A stretch of 64,000 nucleotides of DNA from Bacteroidales bacterium (GTDB taxonomy: Bacteria > Bacteroidota > Bacteroidia > Bacteroidales > P3): NCBI GenBank assembly GCA_017448185.1, contig JAFSLX010000061.1, positions 1-64,000 of the forward strand, given 5' to 3'. The notes below the pieces were generated by a model. That model had not been told where the DNA came from and did no database searches. It was given only the letters and a program-made list of their open reading frames with translations. Both the position numbers and the translations under genes were made by a program. This document shows, one piece after another, positions 26,101 to 35,949 of this stretch; position 1 is the stretch's first letter; every line of letters starts with the position of its first letter.

Positions 26101-29100
26101 GACCGACGGCTCCACCTATGTGGCCATCACCGGCGAGGCTGTGATACAGGGCTCGGTCTACGGTGGCTGCGACGGCTACTACCACTGCGAGGACAAGGAC
26201 AATCCCGGCCACTACGACGACCAGAAGATGGTGAACACCATATTCAACATCGATGTCGACTACGACCCCTACAACGAGTTTACCGGTAAACTCATCCCGA
26301 CCCAGCAACACGTCAACGTCTTTGTCAACGGCGGTATCATCAAGGGCAACCTGGTGGCCGGCGGCTTGATGGCCAACGTGGGCTTCGAAACGGGTACGAC
26401 CCCCAGAATATTTGACTCCATTGAAGAAAGAGATTTGACCGTGCTGCACCGGAAGGGCACCGTGCGCCTCGTGGTGGGCGACACGGCCGAAATCTGGGGC
26501 AACGTCTTCGGCGGTGGCGCCAACGCCTCAATCTACGGATTGTCGCAGCTGCTCGTCAAGGACAGAGCTGTCATCCTGGGCAGCCTCTTCGCCGGCAACG
26601 ACTGCGTGGGCAGCGTCCAGAGCTTCCTCCCCTACCAGGGCAATGTGGACTATACCGACTGCACTAACGCCGCCGACAGCTTGGCAGCCGAACGTGCCAA
26701 CCAAGCCGCCCAGACGGCCTCGAACGGCGACCCGCTGAACAATGCCGTGGGCGACGGCACCTACAACCCGAACTATTCCACCTATCTGCGCATCGAAGGC
26801 ACGCCTATCATCAACTCGGTCTACGGCTCGGGCAACGGTGCCTGGAACTACGACGGCACACGACCCAACTTACCCGACGTGTTTATCTGTAAGGGCATGG
26901 AAGGTGACCGACCCAACGAGGAAAGCACCTATATCGACATCAACACCAATGGTGGATTTATCGACACTGTCTTCGGCGGCGGCGCCGGCAGCTCGGTGAC
27001 GGATGGCGTAACGGTGCTGCTCAACAACCAGGGAACCACCAATACCTATGACTATGCCAGTGTGCTGAACAGCGCGCATATCAGGGCTGTATGTAATTAC
27101 TTAGGCCGTCATATCCGCGGCGGCAAGGCGGAGAACTACGTGGGCACCATCTTCGGCGGCAACAACTTCGACGACATGAACTGCGTGCCCGAAATCGTGC
27201 TGCAGCAAGGCAACGTCAAGAACGTCTACGGCGGCGGCAACCTCGGCAACATGACCAAGCTGGTTGACGATTTCGTGGATATCTGCGACAACACGGTGAA
27301 AGGTGTGTCTACCCACATCCTGTCCAACAGCGACCGTGTGACCGTCACCGACTCGGTGTTTGGCGGATGCCGCATGAGCGACATCGAGGGTATGGCCTAT
27401 GTCGAAGTGAGAAAGACTTCGGCGGCAGGTATCAAGTACCTCTATGGCGGCAACGATATCGGCGGCCACGTGAAAGGCAACACCCGTATCGACATGTCGG
27501 GCGGCATCGTGCACCGCATCTGGGGCGGCTCGAACGGCCGTTACGACTTTGCACCCGTCGGCTATAGGGAATACAACGTCTACTCCTTCGGCGGATATGA
27601 CGCCAATCATCCCAACGATAATTTGATTGCCACGCATGTGGGTAAACCCGACGTCGACAGCGCCAATATCAACCTCTGGGGCGGCACCATCGAAACGTCG
27701 GTGTTCACCGGCAGCTCGATGGCCGACTGCCGCACCACCTGCCTGGTGGTCAACGACGAGATTGGCTGCCCGGGTACCGGCCCCCTGACGGTGCAGGGTT
27801 CACTCTTCGGTGGCGGCGAAGGCCGCTGGGACGACCTCAACGCCCGCAACCTCGAGGGCAAGCGCTGGGGTAACGTCACCGAGGCGACCCACGTACACCT
27901 GCACCACGCCGACAACGTCACCTCGGCCATCGCCTACGGCGGCGGCGGCGGCGGCGACGTGGAGAACACCTACATCAAGACCTACGACACATGGGATTCT
28001 CCCTTCCGCGCCCTCTACGGCGGTTGCTGGGGTTCGGATGTGCACAACACCACCCACCTCGAATTCAACGGTCACCAGCTGGTGTACAACCTCTACGGCG
28101 GCAACGACTTCACCGGTAACGTCTACAAAACCGAGATTACCGTCAACAGCGGCCACTTCTACAACATCTTCGGCGGCGGCAACGGCGACTACCCCGACAG
28201 CTACTACACCTCGCAGCATGCCAATGCCCTGTTGGACGAATTCTCCTACCAGCATGCCTCGCCCACGGCCTACGCTGGCGACGACTCCCTGGTACACCCC
28301 AATACCGAATACATCAGCATCACCTTCAACGACGGTGAGGTGGACAGCTGCCTCTACGGCGGTGGCCGTATGGGCACCACGATGACCTATAAGAAAAACG
28401 ACGACCGTACCTATTACTACAAGCCCTCCGACACCCGTCAACTGCACCGTGTGCCCGACACCACTCGCAACAACGAGACGACCGTCTCGTCGCCCGAGGA
28501 CTTTGCACACATCGTGGTGAACATCCACGACGGTATGTTCCACCGCAACATCTTCGCCGGCGGCCGAGGTGGCAAGGGTAACAAGGACCCGATCGTCTAC
28601 GGTTTGAAGGTCCTCAATATGGACGGCGGCAATATCTATGAAAGCCTATACGGCGGCTCGGAGTTCGTCAACGACGGCTACCCGGCCGAGTGCCTTTCGA
28701 GCGCTGTCACCACCATGCGTCCCTCGTCGATTGTCAACATCACGGGCGGTACAGTGGGTTCGAACCTCTACGGCGCCGGTTACCAAGGCATGGTCTACGG
28801 CTCGGTGTATGTCAACATCGGCCAGGATGCTATCGACAGCTGCCCGGTGTGGCGCAACAGTTACGGCACCGACACCGAGGACAGCACCTATATCCTCTTC
28901 AAACCCGGCACCGACTTCTGGCGCGGATACCCCTACTCGGGCGGTACCCTGTGGGTCGAGTCGTACCAGACCGAACCCCTGCAGACCAATGAGCTGATGC
29001 TCAACCTGTCGGTCTACAGCGGAGCCAACTGGGGTGTGGCCAACGGCGAAAGCGTCTTCAACACACCCGGATTCAGGGGCGGCGAAAGCCGACTCTATAT

Positions 29101-32100
29101 CGACGGCAAGGGATACAACACCTCCAACAACGATGTCGCAGTCGAACCCACGATGAACATCAAGCGTTCAATCCTCGGTAGCGGCACCTCGGTGCTCGGC
29201 GGCGATATTCTCAGCGAAGTCGTGGTGCGCAACTACGGCGTCATGGATGCCTGCCACCCCACCCGCACCATCGAGTCGATTCAGCGTACCGACAGCCTCT
29301 GGCTGCACAACACCGCTATCCTCCTCACCGGTACCACCGACGCTTCGTCGGCCGACATGTCGAACCGCTACTCGGTCTACAACGTGGGTGTCTACAGCTA
29401 TCGCGGCTATAACGTGACCGAGTTTGCAGCCGCTCTGGACGAGGTGGGCAATCTGGCCTTCTACGAGCAGAGCACGCAATCGGGTCACTACCACGACGGT
29501 ACCATATTCGAAGCACCCTATGTCGAAGCAGCGCAGACCGAACTGTACAACCTGGTGGATTCGGAATGCCCCGAAGCTGCCTGCGGCAACAACAAGAACA
29601 TCTGCGACAAGATTTATATGGTGAACCCCAGCGTGGCCAACAAACGCCACACGCTGCTTATCCTCGACAACGGTATAGACTTCAGCATACGTAAGAACGG
29701 CACTTTCGGCACGGTGAAAGGCTTTGCCAACGTAGCCACCCCGGGCGGCTACAGTTCGCAGATTACCGCACGGTATAAGGTGCCTGGCGATACCAACACT
29801 AACGACGGTGGTTTCATGGCCGCCTGCGATACCGTGAACAAGATAGCTTCGGTGAGTGATGGCAGCATCACTTGGGGAGATGGCAATCCGTCAGAACACC
29901 CCTACACCAACCACGCAGGAGAAGGTTTCCGTGTGTGGAGAACCGGCGACGAGCAGGGTCTGCGTGAGCGCGAGGCCACCATCATCGCCCACGCCCGTCC
30001 CGCCAAGCGCGCGCAAGACCAGTCGGTGACCATCACCGCGGGTGATTACGTGACCGGACTGGCCATCGCCGAGGCAGTGCTCGAACTGCCTGCCGCTCCG
30101 AACGGCAACTACTATAAACTGACAGACGACGGCTTCCTGCTGAGAGGCAGCAACGGCGAAATCATTCTGACCGACTCGGCCTTCGCACCGAACATCACCA
30201 GCAATTTGGCAACCTTTGCAGCCAGATATAACGCCGAACCCAGACAAACCATCGACGACTGCGGTACATGGCGTACGGCAACACTGGGTCTGGAAGAAGA
30301 CCTGTACGGTGTCAAAGCCATCCACGCCAGCCCCGCCAACACCTTCGGATTGGCCATGGTGCCGGGCGAGAACTTCCACATCAATGAGGGCAACTATGTG
30401 ATGCCCAGCCGCGAAAGTGTCAACCACTCGTCGACGACTCATGCCGACTTGGTAATTTCGGGCAACGCACGCGTCAACACCAGTTATCCCTACTGCTCGC
30501 CCGAAATCCACTTTACCGGCGGTGAACAGGTGAAACCCACCATGCGGCTCTACCTCGCCTACGACAGCACCTTCACCACCGCCTTCACCGGCGAAGTCGT
30601 CTTCAAATTGATGGAGTATACCCAAGACAGTGTGGAGGTTGGCCCCATCCAGGTGACCATCTACATCCAGTCGGTTATCGAAGAGCTCACCGACATCAAG
30701 CAAAATGTGCTGGCCATGTACAACGGCGGCCGCACCAATACCTTCACCCGTAAGATTGAACTTCCGCCATGCGGCGAGGAGCGCAACCTCTATATCACCG
30801 GCATCAAGTGGCTGCCCACCGACGAAAACGGCAATGACATCAACGACGGTCACATGGGCACATTCAATACCTCCACCGACCGCTTCTCGCTGATGGGCGA
30901 CTCGTCGTTGGTATGGGCGCAAAGCGGTGACTACCCCCTCGTTGCCGATGCCGACCCCTCCAACCATAACTCGCACAACCGCTTCGCACTGACTATCACC
31001 CCCTCGAACAACGTGTCGGACGACGTGGCCATGGCCAACGGCTGGATCCGTGGCACCGACAAGCGTACCAATATCTATAAGCTGGCCTACCCCGACCAGA
31101 CCTCGGCGGTGAAGACCTGCTCATGGAACAGCAGTACCTTCAAAGTGGACACTGTCACTACTCGCAATCGTAATGGCAACGACGAGAAGGGCTACTTTGT
31201 GGGTACCCTCGACGGTCGTGGAACGGCAGTTATCGACGTGGAGCTTACCTTCGACGGTCGACGCGTCTACGACAAGATTTCCGGCAATGGCTATATTGGC
31301 AAAGCCGTGTTGACCCTTGAAAGCATCAGCGACGTGGAGAACGTGTCGCGTGGCACCTTCCATGTAACTATCTATGTGAAGACCCGTGCACACGGCGACA
31401 CCATCTACCTGGCCTCGGCCGACTCGGTGACACGTCGGGTTGCACCCAACAAGAGGGTCACCGTCTACCCCTTCAGCGACGTATCTAATAATGGATATAA
31501 TCCTGCAGACGTTGGCAAATACCCGCACCTCTATGTACAGAGCTTCCGCAAAGCACTGGAAGAGGGTATCTACCAAGAGGGCGACGTGATCGCCATTATC
31601 GACACGGTGAACATCAAATCGCCGGTGCACATCACCGGTGCCAACGGCCCGGCCATCGAGGTGATACGCTATGACGGCCACCACCACGAACTGCCCGACG
31701 AGCAGAGCGTCTACCGCGGCCCGATGGTTGTGGTGAGCGGCGGCAACAGCTTCACCGCTGAGAACATCGCCTTCCACGGCGGTGCCGGTGCCCACATCAC
31801 CCATATCAAGCGGGACGGAGCCAATGCCGACCTCGACGGCAGCGGCCACCTGCAGTATAGGACTTATACCTATAATGAAACAACTGTCGATTATATGGCC
31901 GACACCAATAAGGCCTTCGCTCCCGTCATTCAGGTGACCGGCGACGGCAGCACGCTGAACCTGCGCGAAGGTACCTCCGTGAAGCACAACTGGAACGAAT
32001 ACAACACTGTCGACGCTAACGGTATGCCTGTCGATTCCAAGAACATGGGTGCCATCAGCCTCACCGATGGCGGCACCATGACGCTCACCGGCAACGTGAC

Positions 32101-35100
32101 CATGGAATACAACTTCGGTCAACCGCTGGATGGCCACGACATCAATCTGCCCACCGGCAACACCGTGGCAGTGCAGCAAGCTCCTGGCAACGGTGCTGTC
32201 TATGTCGACGGCGGCAGCATCAACTTGGTGGAAGCCAACCGCAACACCGCTATCGACATCACGAGAAACTACCTGATGCCCTCAGGCAGTGGTTCTTGGT
32301 GGACTGTCTCCTACGTTGGAGATGTTCCTGAACGCTACGTCCTTAACCCAACGGCTCTCGAAAGCTGGACACGCGCCAACGTGCTGCTGACCCGTACCGA
32401 ACCCACGACAGGCGACGCGCACCACGTTGTGACGAACGACCTGCAGAGCGATTTCATTGTGGTGAGCGGTACGGTGAGCAGTAAGAGCCGCATCGGCGTG
32501 CGCAAATGGTTCCCCGGTCCCAACGACCGCGACACCATTGCCTTCGCCACCTATACGGGCGGCAACCCGAAACTGCTGGCCTATGCCGTAGAGGATAGCG
32601 TATTCCTGAGCGACGACGACTTCCGTGTATTCTACAGTCAGTTGGTCAACAACGCCAAGGCTTACTTCTTCCGCTGCGCCTCGTTCAAGCACCAGTGGTA
32701 CGTGGCCGGCACGCACGAGAATGTAGACCCGGTATACGATGTCGACGGCTTGACGCTTCAGGCCAACCCGGTGCTTTACTTCGGCGAAAAACGCAGTGTC
32801 TGCCCCGAAGGTGGTGACTCGATTGTCTACCACGTGCAGGGTGGCTTGATGCCCTACACCTTCACCTGGAGCGACCCCGACAAGGGCACTACCCTCTCAA
32901 CCCGCACCACTCCCTACAGCAACACGCTGGTACAGTATGAACTGCATGGCGGCGAAAACGGCACCTCCATTACCGGAGCGAATCGTTACGCCAAGTATGC
33001 CGAGTCGACGGCCGATACGCTGCTGTTGCCCTACGAACCCATGTCAGCCAACGAAGACCGCAAGTGGAGCCACCTGCGTGTGACCGCCACTGATGCCACC
33101 GGCGAATGCCGCTTGTACAAGGACATTGACATCCGCATCAAGATGACCAAGGAGGCTGTCGAGGGCAAGGAGGTGACCTACTGGCCGAAAGCCTCGGACG
33201 AAAACGACACAGCCTCGCATACCGACAACGCCTCGCCTTGGTGTACTGACACCATAGGTACTGGCTGGACCGATACCAACCGCGCTGTCAAGGCCATCGT
33301 GAGCCGCAACTACAGAGGTGTCAGTATCATACCTTATGTCTGGGTTGAACGCACCGGTGCCATTACCCTCGCTCAGGAAGAAAGCCCCGAGGTCTACCAG
33401 TGGCGGGGTGAAGAAGATACACTCTCGTTCAACAACCTGCTCTTCTGCCCGGGCGAGGTTATCTACCTGAGCACACAGCCCAAGACCGAGAGCGTCAAAT
33501 TTATCATGTGGGACTTCGACCCCTACTACAGCCAGTTGGCCCGCTATGTGATACCGACGCAGACTTCATCTGTGACCGCCTACTATGGCCCGAAACAGTA
33601 CTGGAAAGATGTCATCAACACCACTGCCAAGGGCGGTGCCACCTACGACACTACCTACTATTACAATGCAAGGCCTTCGGTAACACCGTACATTCCTGAA
33701 GTTGGTAACGGTACTTCTACCACCGAGGCCGGTTACGTGACCACCTACGAAGGCGACGTACATATCTATAATGAAAACGGCTTGGCTTGGTTCATCAGCG
33801 TGGTGAACGGCTTGAACCTCACTCAGGCACGCCCGTTCTTCTTCAACAGTGTGTACCTGCACGATAAGACTGGTGGCTACGACATGAAGAAATACCTTTG
33901 GAGCCCCGTGGGTACTATCCAGCACCGTTTCCGCGGCTACTTCATTGGCGTAGACGGCAATAATGCCACCAGCACTACACCCAAGCGCCACTATGAGAAT
34001 GCCCGCACACACGAGACTATCGACGAATCCACTGCAATTAGCTTAGGCGAAGGCAACGTCGATACCGTCTACGACCCCATCACTATCAAGAACATCATCG
34101 TCAACGAACCCAATATGGACTACACCGGCTTCTTTGGCAACCTCGACTCGGCCCGCATCAGGAACATCACCCTCGAAGGTGCACTGGTCCGCGGTGCCCA
34201 GTTCGTGGGTGCTTTGGCAGCCAAGGCTGTGGGTACACTGGTTGACCACTGCAATGTGATTAACGATGCCGATAACGGCTACTCCAACAATGGAACCCCC
34301 GACGACTCCAGCGACGACCTCATCACCAGCATTCTGACCACCCACCACACCAGCGGCGGTCTCATCGGCTGGGCCGAACGTGACACCATCACCTATTCGG
34401 ACACCAAGGTGAAGTACGTGGGCGATGCCGTCTACAGTGGCGGTCTGGTGGGCTACGGCTCGGCCAGCACCATCGAAAACTCCTCGGCACGCAACGACAA
34501 CCGCATGGAAGGTGTCTATGTGGGCGGTATTGGCGGCTACCTGAACGGCAGCGGCAACCCGCTCTTCTCGACCAAGGCAGCCAACCGTTCGTCGGTGAGA
34601 AACAACTACGTCTACCTCACCACCAACGGCAAGTCGCAACGCGTGGGCGGCCTGGTGGGCTATGCCGAGAATACCGATATCGAGAACAACTACGTGTACG
34701 GCGATGTCGACGGCAGCCTCACCTCGGGTGCCATCAGTGCCATGCTGGCCTCGGGGGCCTCGGCCGACAACAACTACTACGAACAAGGCTCGTCCGACAA
34801 GATTGTTGGTTCGCAGCGCACAGGCGTGCATGTGGCCACCACCACTACCTTCAGTGGCCAAGGCAACCGTGTGCACATCGCCATGCCGGTCTACGGAGTC
34901 GACAACCTGACGCGCGTGCTCAACAAGTGGGTGCGTGCCAAGGGCGGCAACCACTGGCGCACTTGGCGCAGCGACCTGCTCGGCCATAACAACGGCTATC
35001 CCGTCTTTGGCAAGCCCGACATGATTCCTGTCGAGGACAGCATCGTGGTCGAGGGCTGCGACACCATCGAATGGCGCGGAGTAATCTACACCGAGAACGT

Positions 35101-35632
35101 CACGACCAGCTATACCTACACTGACTCGGTCGAGATGGTCGACAGCATAGTGTCGATGGTGGTAATCGTGCACCACGGTTCGCACACCGACTTCACCGAC
35201 TCGGTGAAGATCGGCGAGGACTATAGCGGCTACGGCTTCAGCGTGAGCGCTGCCGAGACCCAGTTGCTGCGCAACACAGTCGACAGCCTCGGCTATGCCA
35301 CCCTCGTGCTGAGCGACACCCTGTCGGCCGCCGACTTCGGCTGCGACAGTGTGGTGACCCTGACACTGACGGTGACAAGAGACCAGAGCACAATACGTGT
35401 TGCACCGGTCAAGATACACATCTACCCGAACCCGACCACCTCGATAGTGAACGTGACGGCCGACGGCATGAGCCGCGTGGAAGTGTACGACAACGAAGGT
35501 CGCAAGCTGGCCGCCTATCCCACTGCCGAAGAAAAAATTACCATCGACCTGCAGCGCTACTCGTCGGGAGTCTACTACTTCCGCGTACACACGCCGTCAG
35601 GAGTGTCAATACAGAAGGTGATTAAAAAGTAA
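23138..35632 (+). CDS. Giant T9SS-secreted repeat protein 3 (4164 aa)
   Basis: A large surface or secreted protein of unknown function. Residues 1-34 are a signal peptide ending VWG before Gln35. Residues about 480-1900 carry YGGN/YGGG modules related to the two upstream giants (for example LYGGNDIAG, VYGGGNMGDM). Then come beta-rich stretches without clear repeats, a short pectin-lyase-like stretch (VVVSGGNSFTAENIAFHGG, near residue 2863) and GLUG-like repeats around 3660-3880 (GGLIGWAE, GGLVGYGS, GGIGGYLN, GGLVGYAE). Residues about 4087-4164 are a type A T9SS C-terminal sorting domain: HIYPNPT, VEVYDNEGRKL, SSGVYYFRV and a terminal VIKK. It should therefore cross the outer membrane by T9SS and be anchored or released after sortase cleavage, as is known for this family. 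The start could be either of two adjacent ATGs (23138 or 23141). Confidence 0.88.
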   Translation: MMKHVNRIYSILACARRVALLSLLFFAFVPQVWGQAGWYTLTNGHFYWFDGTVADTMANGRDIESLRYLTGYDQAQGWAKIYTLGTHAGNPNGTTEIVEQGNVYLALDTTDPANPRVVSVQHDDFSELCVWYRTGSTGNYYQEWLGAGGVTYRYHLVASHAEGLSVHRIVSNEPMTKSVIWYNWDHGLAIEEKVRLGGSWKTSDYWLIYDTLDDATGESAATAEWRMSTVHCYQRPEEIIYHNYRANSAGTGNEFDSYYYYDNVNVLGANFPAGNAATFLSVKKEVHEKLIASIAPGVGLTGLTTGGDPVEGKVMEYGTASASLRVVPTINYTASNYISMMTTPAYTEYVEELYRRGMHLNYEMRTEEGFGKAGMAKTREWFFYGSPVTRHDTRPTATAENATVTSVEYSLDPRATRYLTITPVGNECDLTLTNPPIAPEVVTLTCKVTYSNGTTQTVSSTLTIRYDIPQIDAKSNRAPVVKGYVCGGGRMANVQGNTSVTVHNADSIYALYGGNDIAGWVQGEFGSTIQIGTENTSEDHPAHISYVYGGGCGFYRYGGTYDANTRNWATNGTKTTNVSYGQYAFRGGVYDWYDPSTEVVAEGTFDYDPYTGDDFATAEDGNRFVGTKLGGTIPYIKTSRVSIGVPEVEGHNDAYGNNAHKYNDHILIDSVFGGAENAFIGITTASHDHATAIELAINGGTILSVFGGNNYGGAVAQTSMVDLNVHCTKLTDDESLVYNSLYHGMGRDFGIRTLFGGGNMVKSSHAEVQFFGGMVDTAFIGGNHATVDNPIGIVDCRRDGTVYDINGIARGGTGFTRDYQNGHFIFTNPSITDTTKNGAGFQTNYTPDRGLYNVHFLYGGNNIAPMENVSFIQLMSGGVGSVYGGGNMGDMTNDKTFAEAVADHFSYIDIRPLIGTMQTILTRSSLIPVPNKISSVIAAMENSQIIADYVYGGCRNANVKNNCGVYLAGGNYGDVFGGNDVSGDVGSETDGSTYVAITGEAVIQGSVYGGCDGYYHCEDKDNPGHYDDQKMVNTIFNIDVDYDPYNEFTGKLIPTQQHVNVFVNGGIIKGNLVAGGLMANVGFETGTTPRIFDSIEERDLTVLHRKGTVRLVVGDTAEIWGNVFGGGANASIYGLSQLLVKDRAVILGSLFAGNDCVGSVQSFLPYQGNVDYTDCTNAADSLAAERANQAAQTASNGDPLNNAVGDGTYNPNYSTYLRIEGTPIINSVYGSGNGAWNYDGTRPNLPDVFICKGMEGDRPNEESTYIDINTNGGFIDTVFGGGAGSSVTDGVTVLLNNQGTTNTYDYASVLNSAHIRAVCNYLGRHIRGGKAENYVGTIFGGNNFDDMNCVPEIVLQQGNVKNVYGGGNLGNMTKLVDDFVDICDNTVKGVSTHILSNSDRVTVTDSVFGGCRMSDIEGMAYVEVRKTSAAGIKYLYGGNDIGGHVKGNTRIDMSGGIVHRIWGGSNGRYDFAPVGYREYNVYSFGGYDANHPNDNLIATHVGKPDVDSANINLWGGTIETSVFTGSSMADCRTTCLVVNDEIGCPGTGPLTVQGSLFGGGEGRWDDLNARNLEGKRWGNVTEATHVHLHHADNVTSAIAYGGGGGGDVENTYIKTYDTWDSPFRALYGGCWGSDVHNTTHLEFNGHQLVYNLYGGNDFTGNVYKTEITVNSGHFYNIFGGGNGDYPDSYYTSQHANALLDEFSYQHASPTAYAGDDSLVHPNTEYISITFNDGEVDSCLYGGGRMGTTMTYKKNDDRTYYYKPSDTRQLHRVPDTTRNNETTVSSPEDFAHIVVNIHDGMFHRNIFAGGRGGKGNKDPIVYGLKVLNMDGGNIYESLYGGSEFVNDGYPAECLSSAVTTMRPSSIVNITGGTVGSNLYGAGYQGMVYGSVYVNIGQDAIDSCPVWRNSYGTDTEDSTYILFKPGTDFWRGYPYSGGTLWVESYQTEPLQTNELMLNLSVYSGANWGVANGESVFNTPGFRGGESRLYIDGKGYNTSNNDVAVEPTMNIKRSILGSGTSVLGGDILSEVVVRNYGVMDACHPTRTIESIQRTDSLWLHNTAILLTGTTDASSADMSNRYSVYNVGVYSYRGYNVTEFAAALDEVGNLAFYEQSTQSGHYHDGTIFEAPYVEAAQTELYNLVDSECPEAACGNNKNICDKIYMVNPSVANKRHTLLILDNGIDFSIRKNGTFGTVKGFANVATPGGYSSQITARYKVPGDTNTNDGGFMAACDTVNKIASVSDGSITWGDGNPSEHPYTNHAGEGFRVWRTGDEQGLREREATIIAHARPAKRAQDQSVTITAGDYVTGLAIAEAVLELPAAPNGNYYKLTDDGFLLRGSNGEIILTDSAFAPNITSNLATFAARYNAEPRQTIDDCGTWRTATLGLEEDLYGVKAIHASPANTFGLAMVPGENFHINEGNYVMPSRESVNHSSTTHADLVISGNARVNTSYPYCSPEIHFTGGEQVKPTMRLYLAYDSTFTTAFTGEVVFKLMEYTQDSVEVGPIQVTIYIQSVIEELTDIKQNVLAMYNGGRTNTFTRKIELPPCGEERNLYITGIKWLPTDENGNDINDGHMGTFNTSTDRFSLMGDSSLVWAQSGDYPLVADADPSNHNSHNRFALTITPSNNVSDDVAMANGWIRGTDKRTNIYKLAYPDQTSAVKTCSWNSSTFKVDTVTTRNRNGNDEKGYFVGTLDGRGTAVIDVELTFDGRRVYDKISGNGYIGKAVLTLESISDVENVSRGTFHVTIYVKTRAHGDTIYLASADSVTRRVAPNKRVTVYPFSDVSNNGYNPADVGKYPHLYVQSFRKALEEGIYQEGDVIAIIDTVNIKSPVHITGANGPAIEVIRYDGHHHELPDEQSVYRGPMVVVSGGNSFTAENIAFHGGAGAHITHIKRDGANADLDGSGHLQYRTYTYNETTVDYMADTNKAFAPVIQVTGDGSTLNLREGTSVKHNWNEYNTVDANGMPVDSKNMGAISLTDGGTMTLTGNVTMEYNFGQPLDGHDINLPTGNTVAVQQAPGNGAVYVDGGSINLVEANRNTAIDITRNYLMPSGSGSWWTVSYVGDVPERYVLNPTALESWTRANVLLTRTEPTTGDAHHVVTNDLQSDFIVVSGTVSSKSRIGVRKWFPGPNDRDTIAFATYTGGNPKLLAYAVEDSVFLSDDDFRVFYSQLVNNAKAYFFRCASFKHQWYVAGTHENVDPVYDVDGLTLQANPVLYFGEKRSVCPEGGDSIVYHVQGGLMPYTFTWSDPDKGTTLSTRTTPYSNTLVQYELHGGENGTSITGANRYAKYAESTADTLLLPYEPMSANEDRKWSHLRVTATDATGECRLYKDIDIRIKMTKEAVEGKEVTYWPKASDENDTASHTDNASPWCTDTIGTGWTDTNRAVKAIVSRNYRGVSIIPYVWVERTGAITLAQEESPEVYQWRGEEDTLSFNNLLFCPGEVIYLSTQPKTESVKFIMWDFDPYYSQLARYVIPTQTSSVTAYYGPKQYWKDVINTTAKGGATYDTTYYYNARPSVTPYIPEVGNGTSTTEAGYVTTYEGDVHIYNENGLAWFISVVNGLNLTQARPFFFNSVYLHDKTGGYDMKKYLWSPVGTIQHRFRGYFIGVDGNNATSTTPKRHYENARTHETIDESTAISLGEGNVDTVYDPITIKNIIVNEPNMDYTGFFGNLDSARIRNITLEGALVRGAQFVGALAAKAVGTLVDHCNVINDADNGYSNNGTPDDSSDDLITSILTTHHTSGGLIGWAERDTITYSDTKVKYVGDAVYSGGLVGYGSASTIENSSARNDNRMEGVYVGGIGGYLNGSGNPLFSTKAANRSSVRNNYVYLTTNGKSQRVGGLVGYAENTDIENNYVYGDVDGSLTSGAISAMLASGASADNNYYEQGSSDKIVGSQRTGVHVATTTTFSGQGNRVHIAMPVYGVDNLTRVLNKWVRAKGGNHWRTWRSDLLGHNNGYPVFGKPDMIPVEDSIVVEGCDTIEWRGVIYTENVTTSYTYTDSVEMVDSIVSMVVIVHHGSHTDFTDSVKIGEDYSGYGFSVSAAETQLLRNTVDSLGYATLVLSDTLSAADFGCDSVVTLTLTVTRDQSTIRVAPVKIHIYPNPTTSIVNVTADGMSRVEVYDNEGRKLAAYPTAEEKITIDLQRYSSGVYYFRVHTPSGVSIQKVIKK

Positions 35633-35636
35633 GGAT

Positions 35637-35861
35637 ATGAAAAAAAGATATATTAAACCCATCGTCGAAATCTACTGTTATAGTCCGGAACGGGGCTACG
35701 CACTGACCATCGGCTCGTCAGACCCTATCGACAACGGCGACCCGCAGCAAGGACGTGACTACGTCATTGTGGAAGGTTCCGACCGCCGTTCGCTACGTGG
35801 CGAAGAGGTTACCGAATTTACCGATGCAAACGGTGAATACACCACCGGTCTATGGGAGTAG
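35637..35861 (+). CDS. Small conserved-type protein (74 aa) after the T9SS protein
   Basis: A 74-residue protein that begins only four bases after the stop of the giant T9SS protein, so it is almost certainly co-transcribed and perhaps translationally coupled. The N-terminus MKKRYIKPIVEIYCY resembles short Bacteroidales proteins that begin MKK-Y-P and often lie beside surface-protein genes. It has no signal peptide, no membrane segment and no cysteine pair that would indicate metal binding. The C-terminal half is acidic (EEVTEFTDANGEY). Function unknown; a role in the biogenesis of the neighbour is only suggested by position. Confidence 0.7.
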   Translation: MKKRYIKPIVEIYCYSPERGYALTIGSSDPIDNGDPQQGRDYVIVEGSDRRSLRGEEVTEFTDANGEYTTGLWE

Positions 35862-35862
35862 G

Positions 35863-35949
35863 TGAAAGGTAAAAATTGAAAATTGAAATTGAAAAATGGA
35901 AAATACAATAAAAGAAAACGTCAAACGTGAAACGTCAAACGTGAAACCT
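35863..35949. repeat. A-rich simple repeats and a 2 x 14-base tandem repeat
   Basis: An AATTGAA-type simple repeat (about 35875-35898) runs into two perfect tandem copies of AACGTCAAACGTGA (35917-35930 and 35931-35944). The tandem copies lie inside the start of the following lipoprotein gene and encode the N-terminal part of its signal peptide. Confidence 0.75.
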
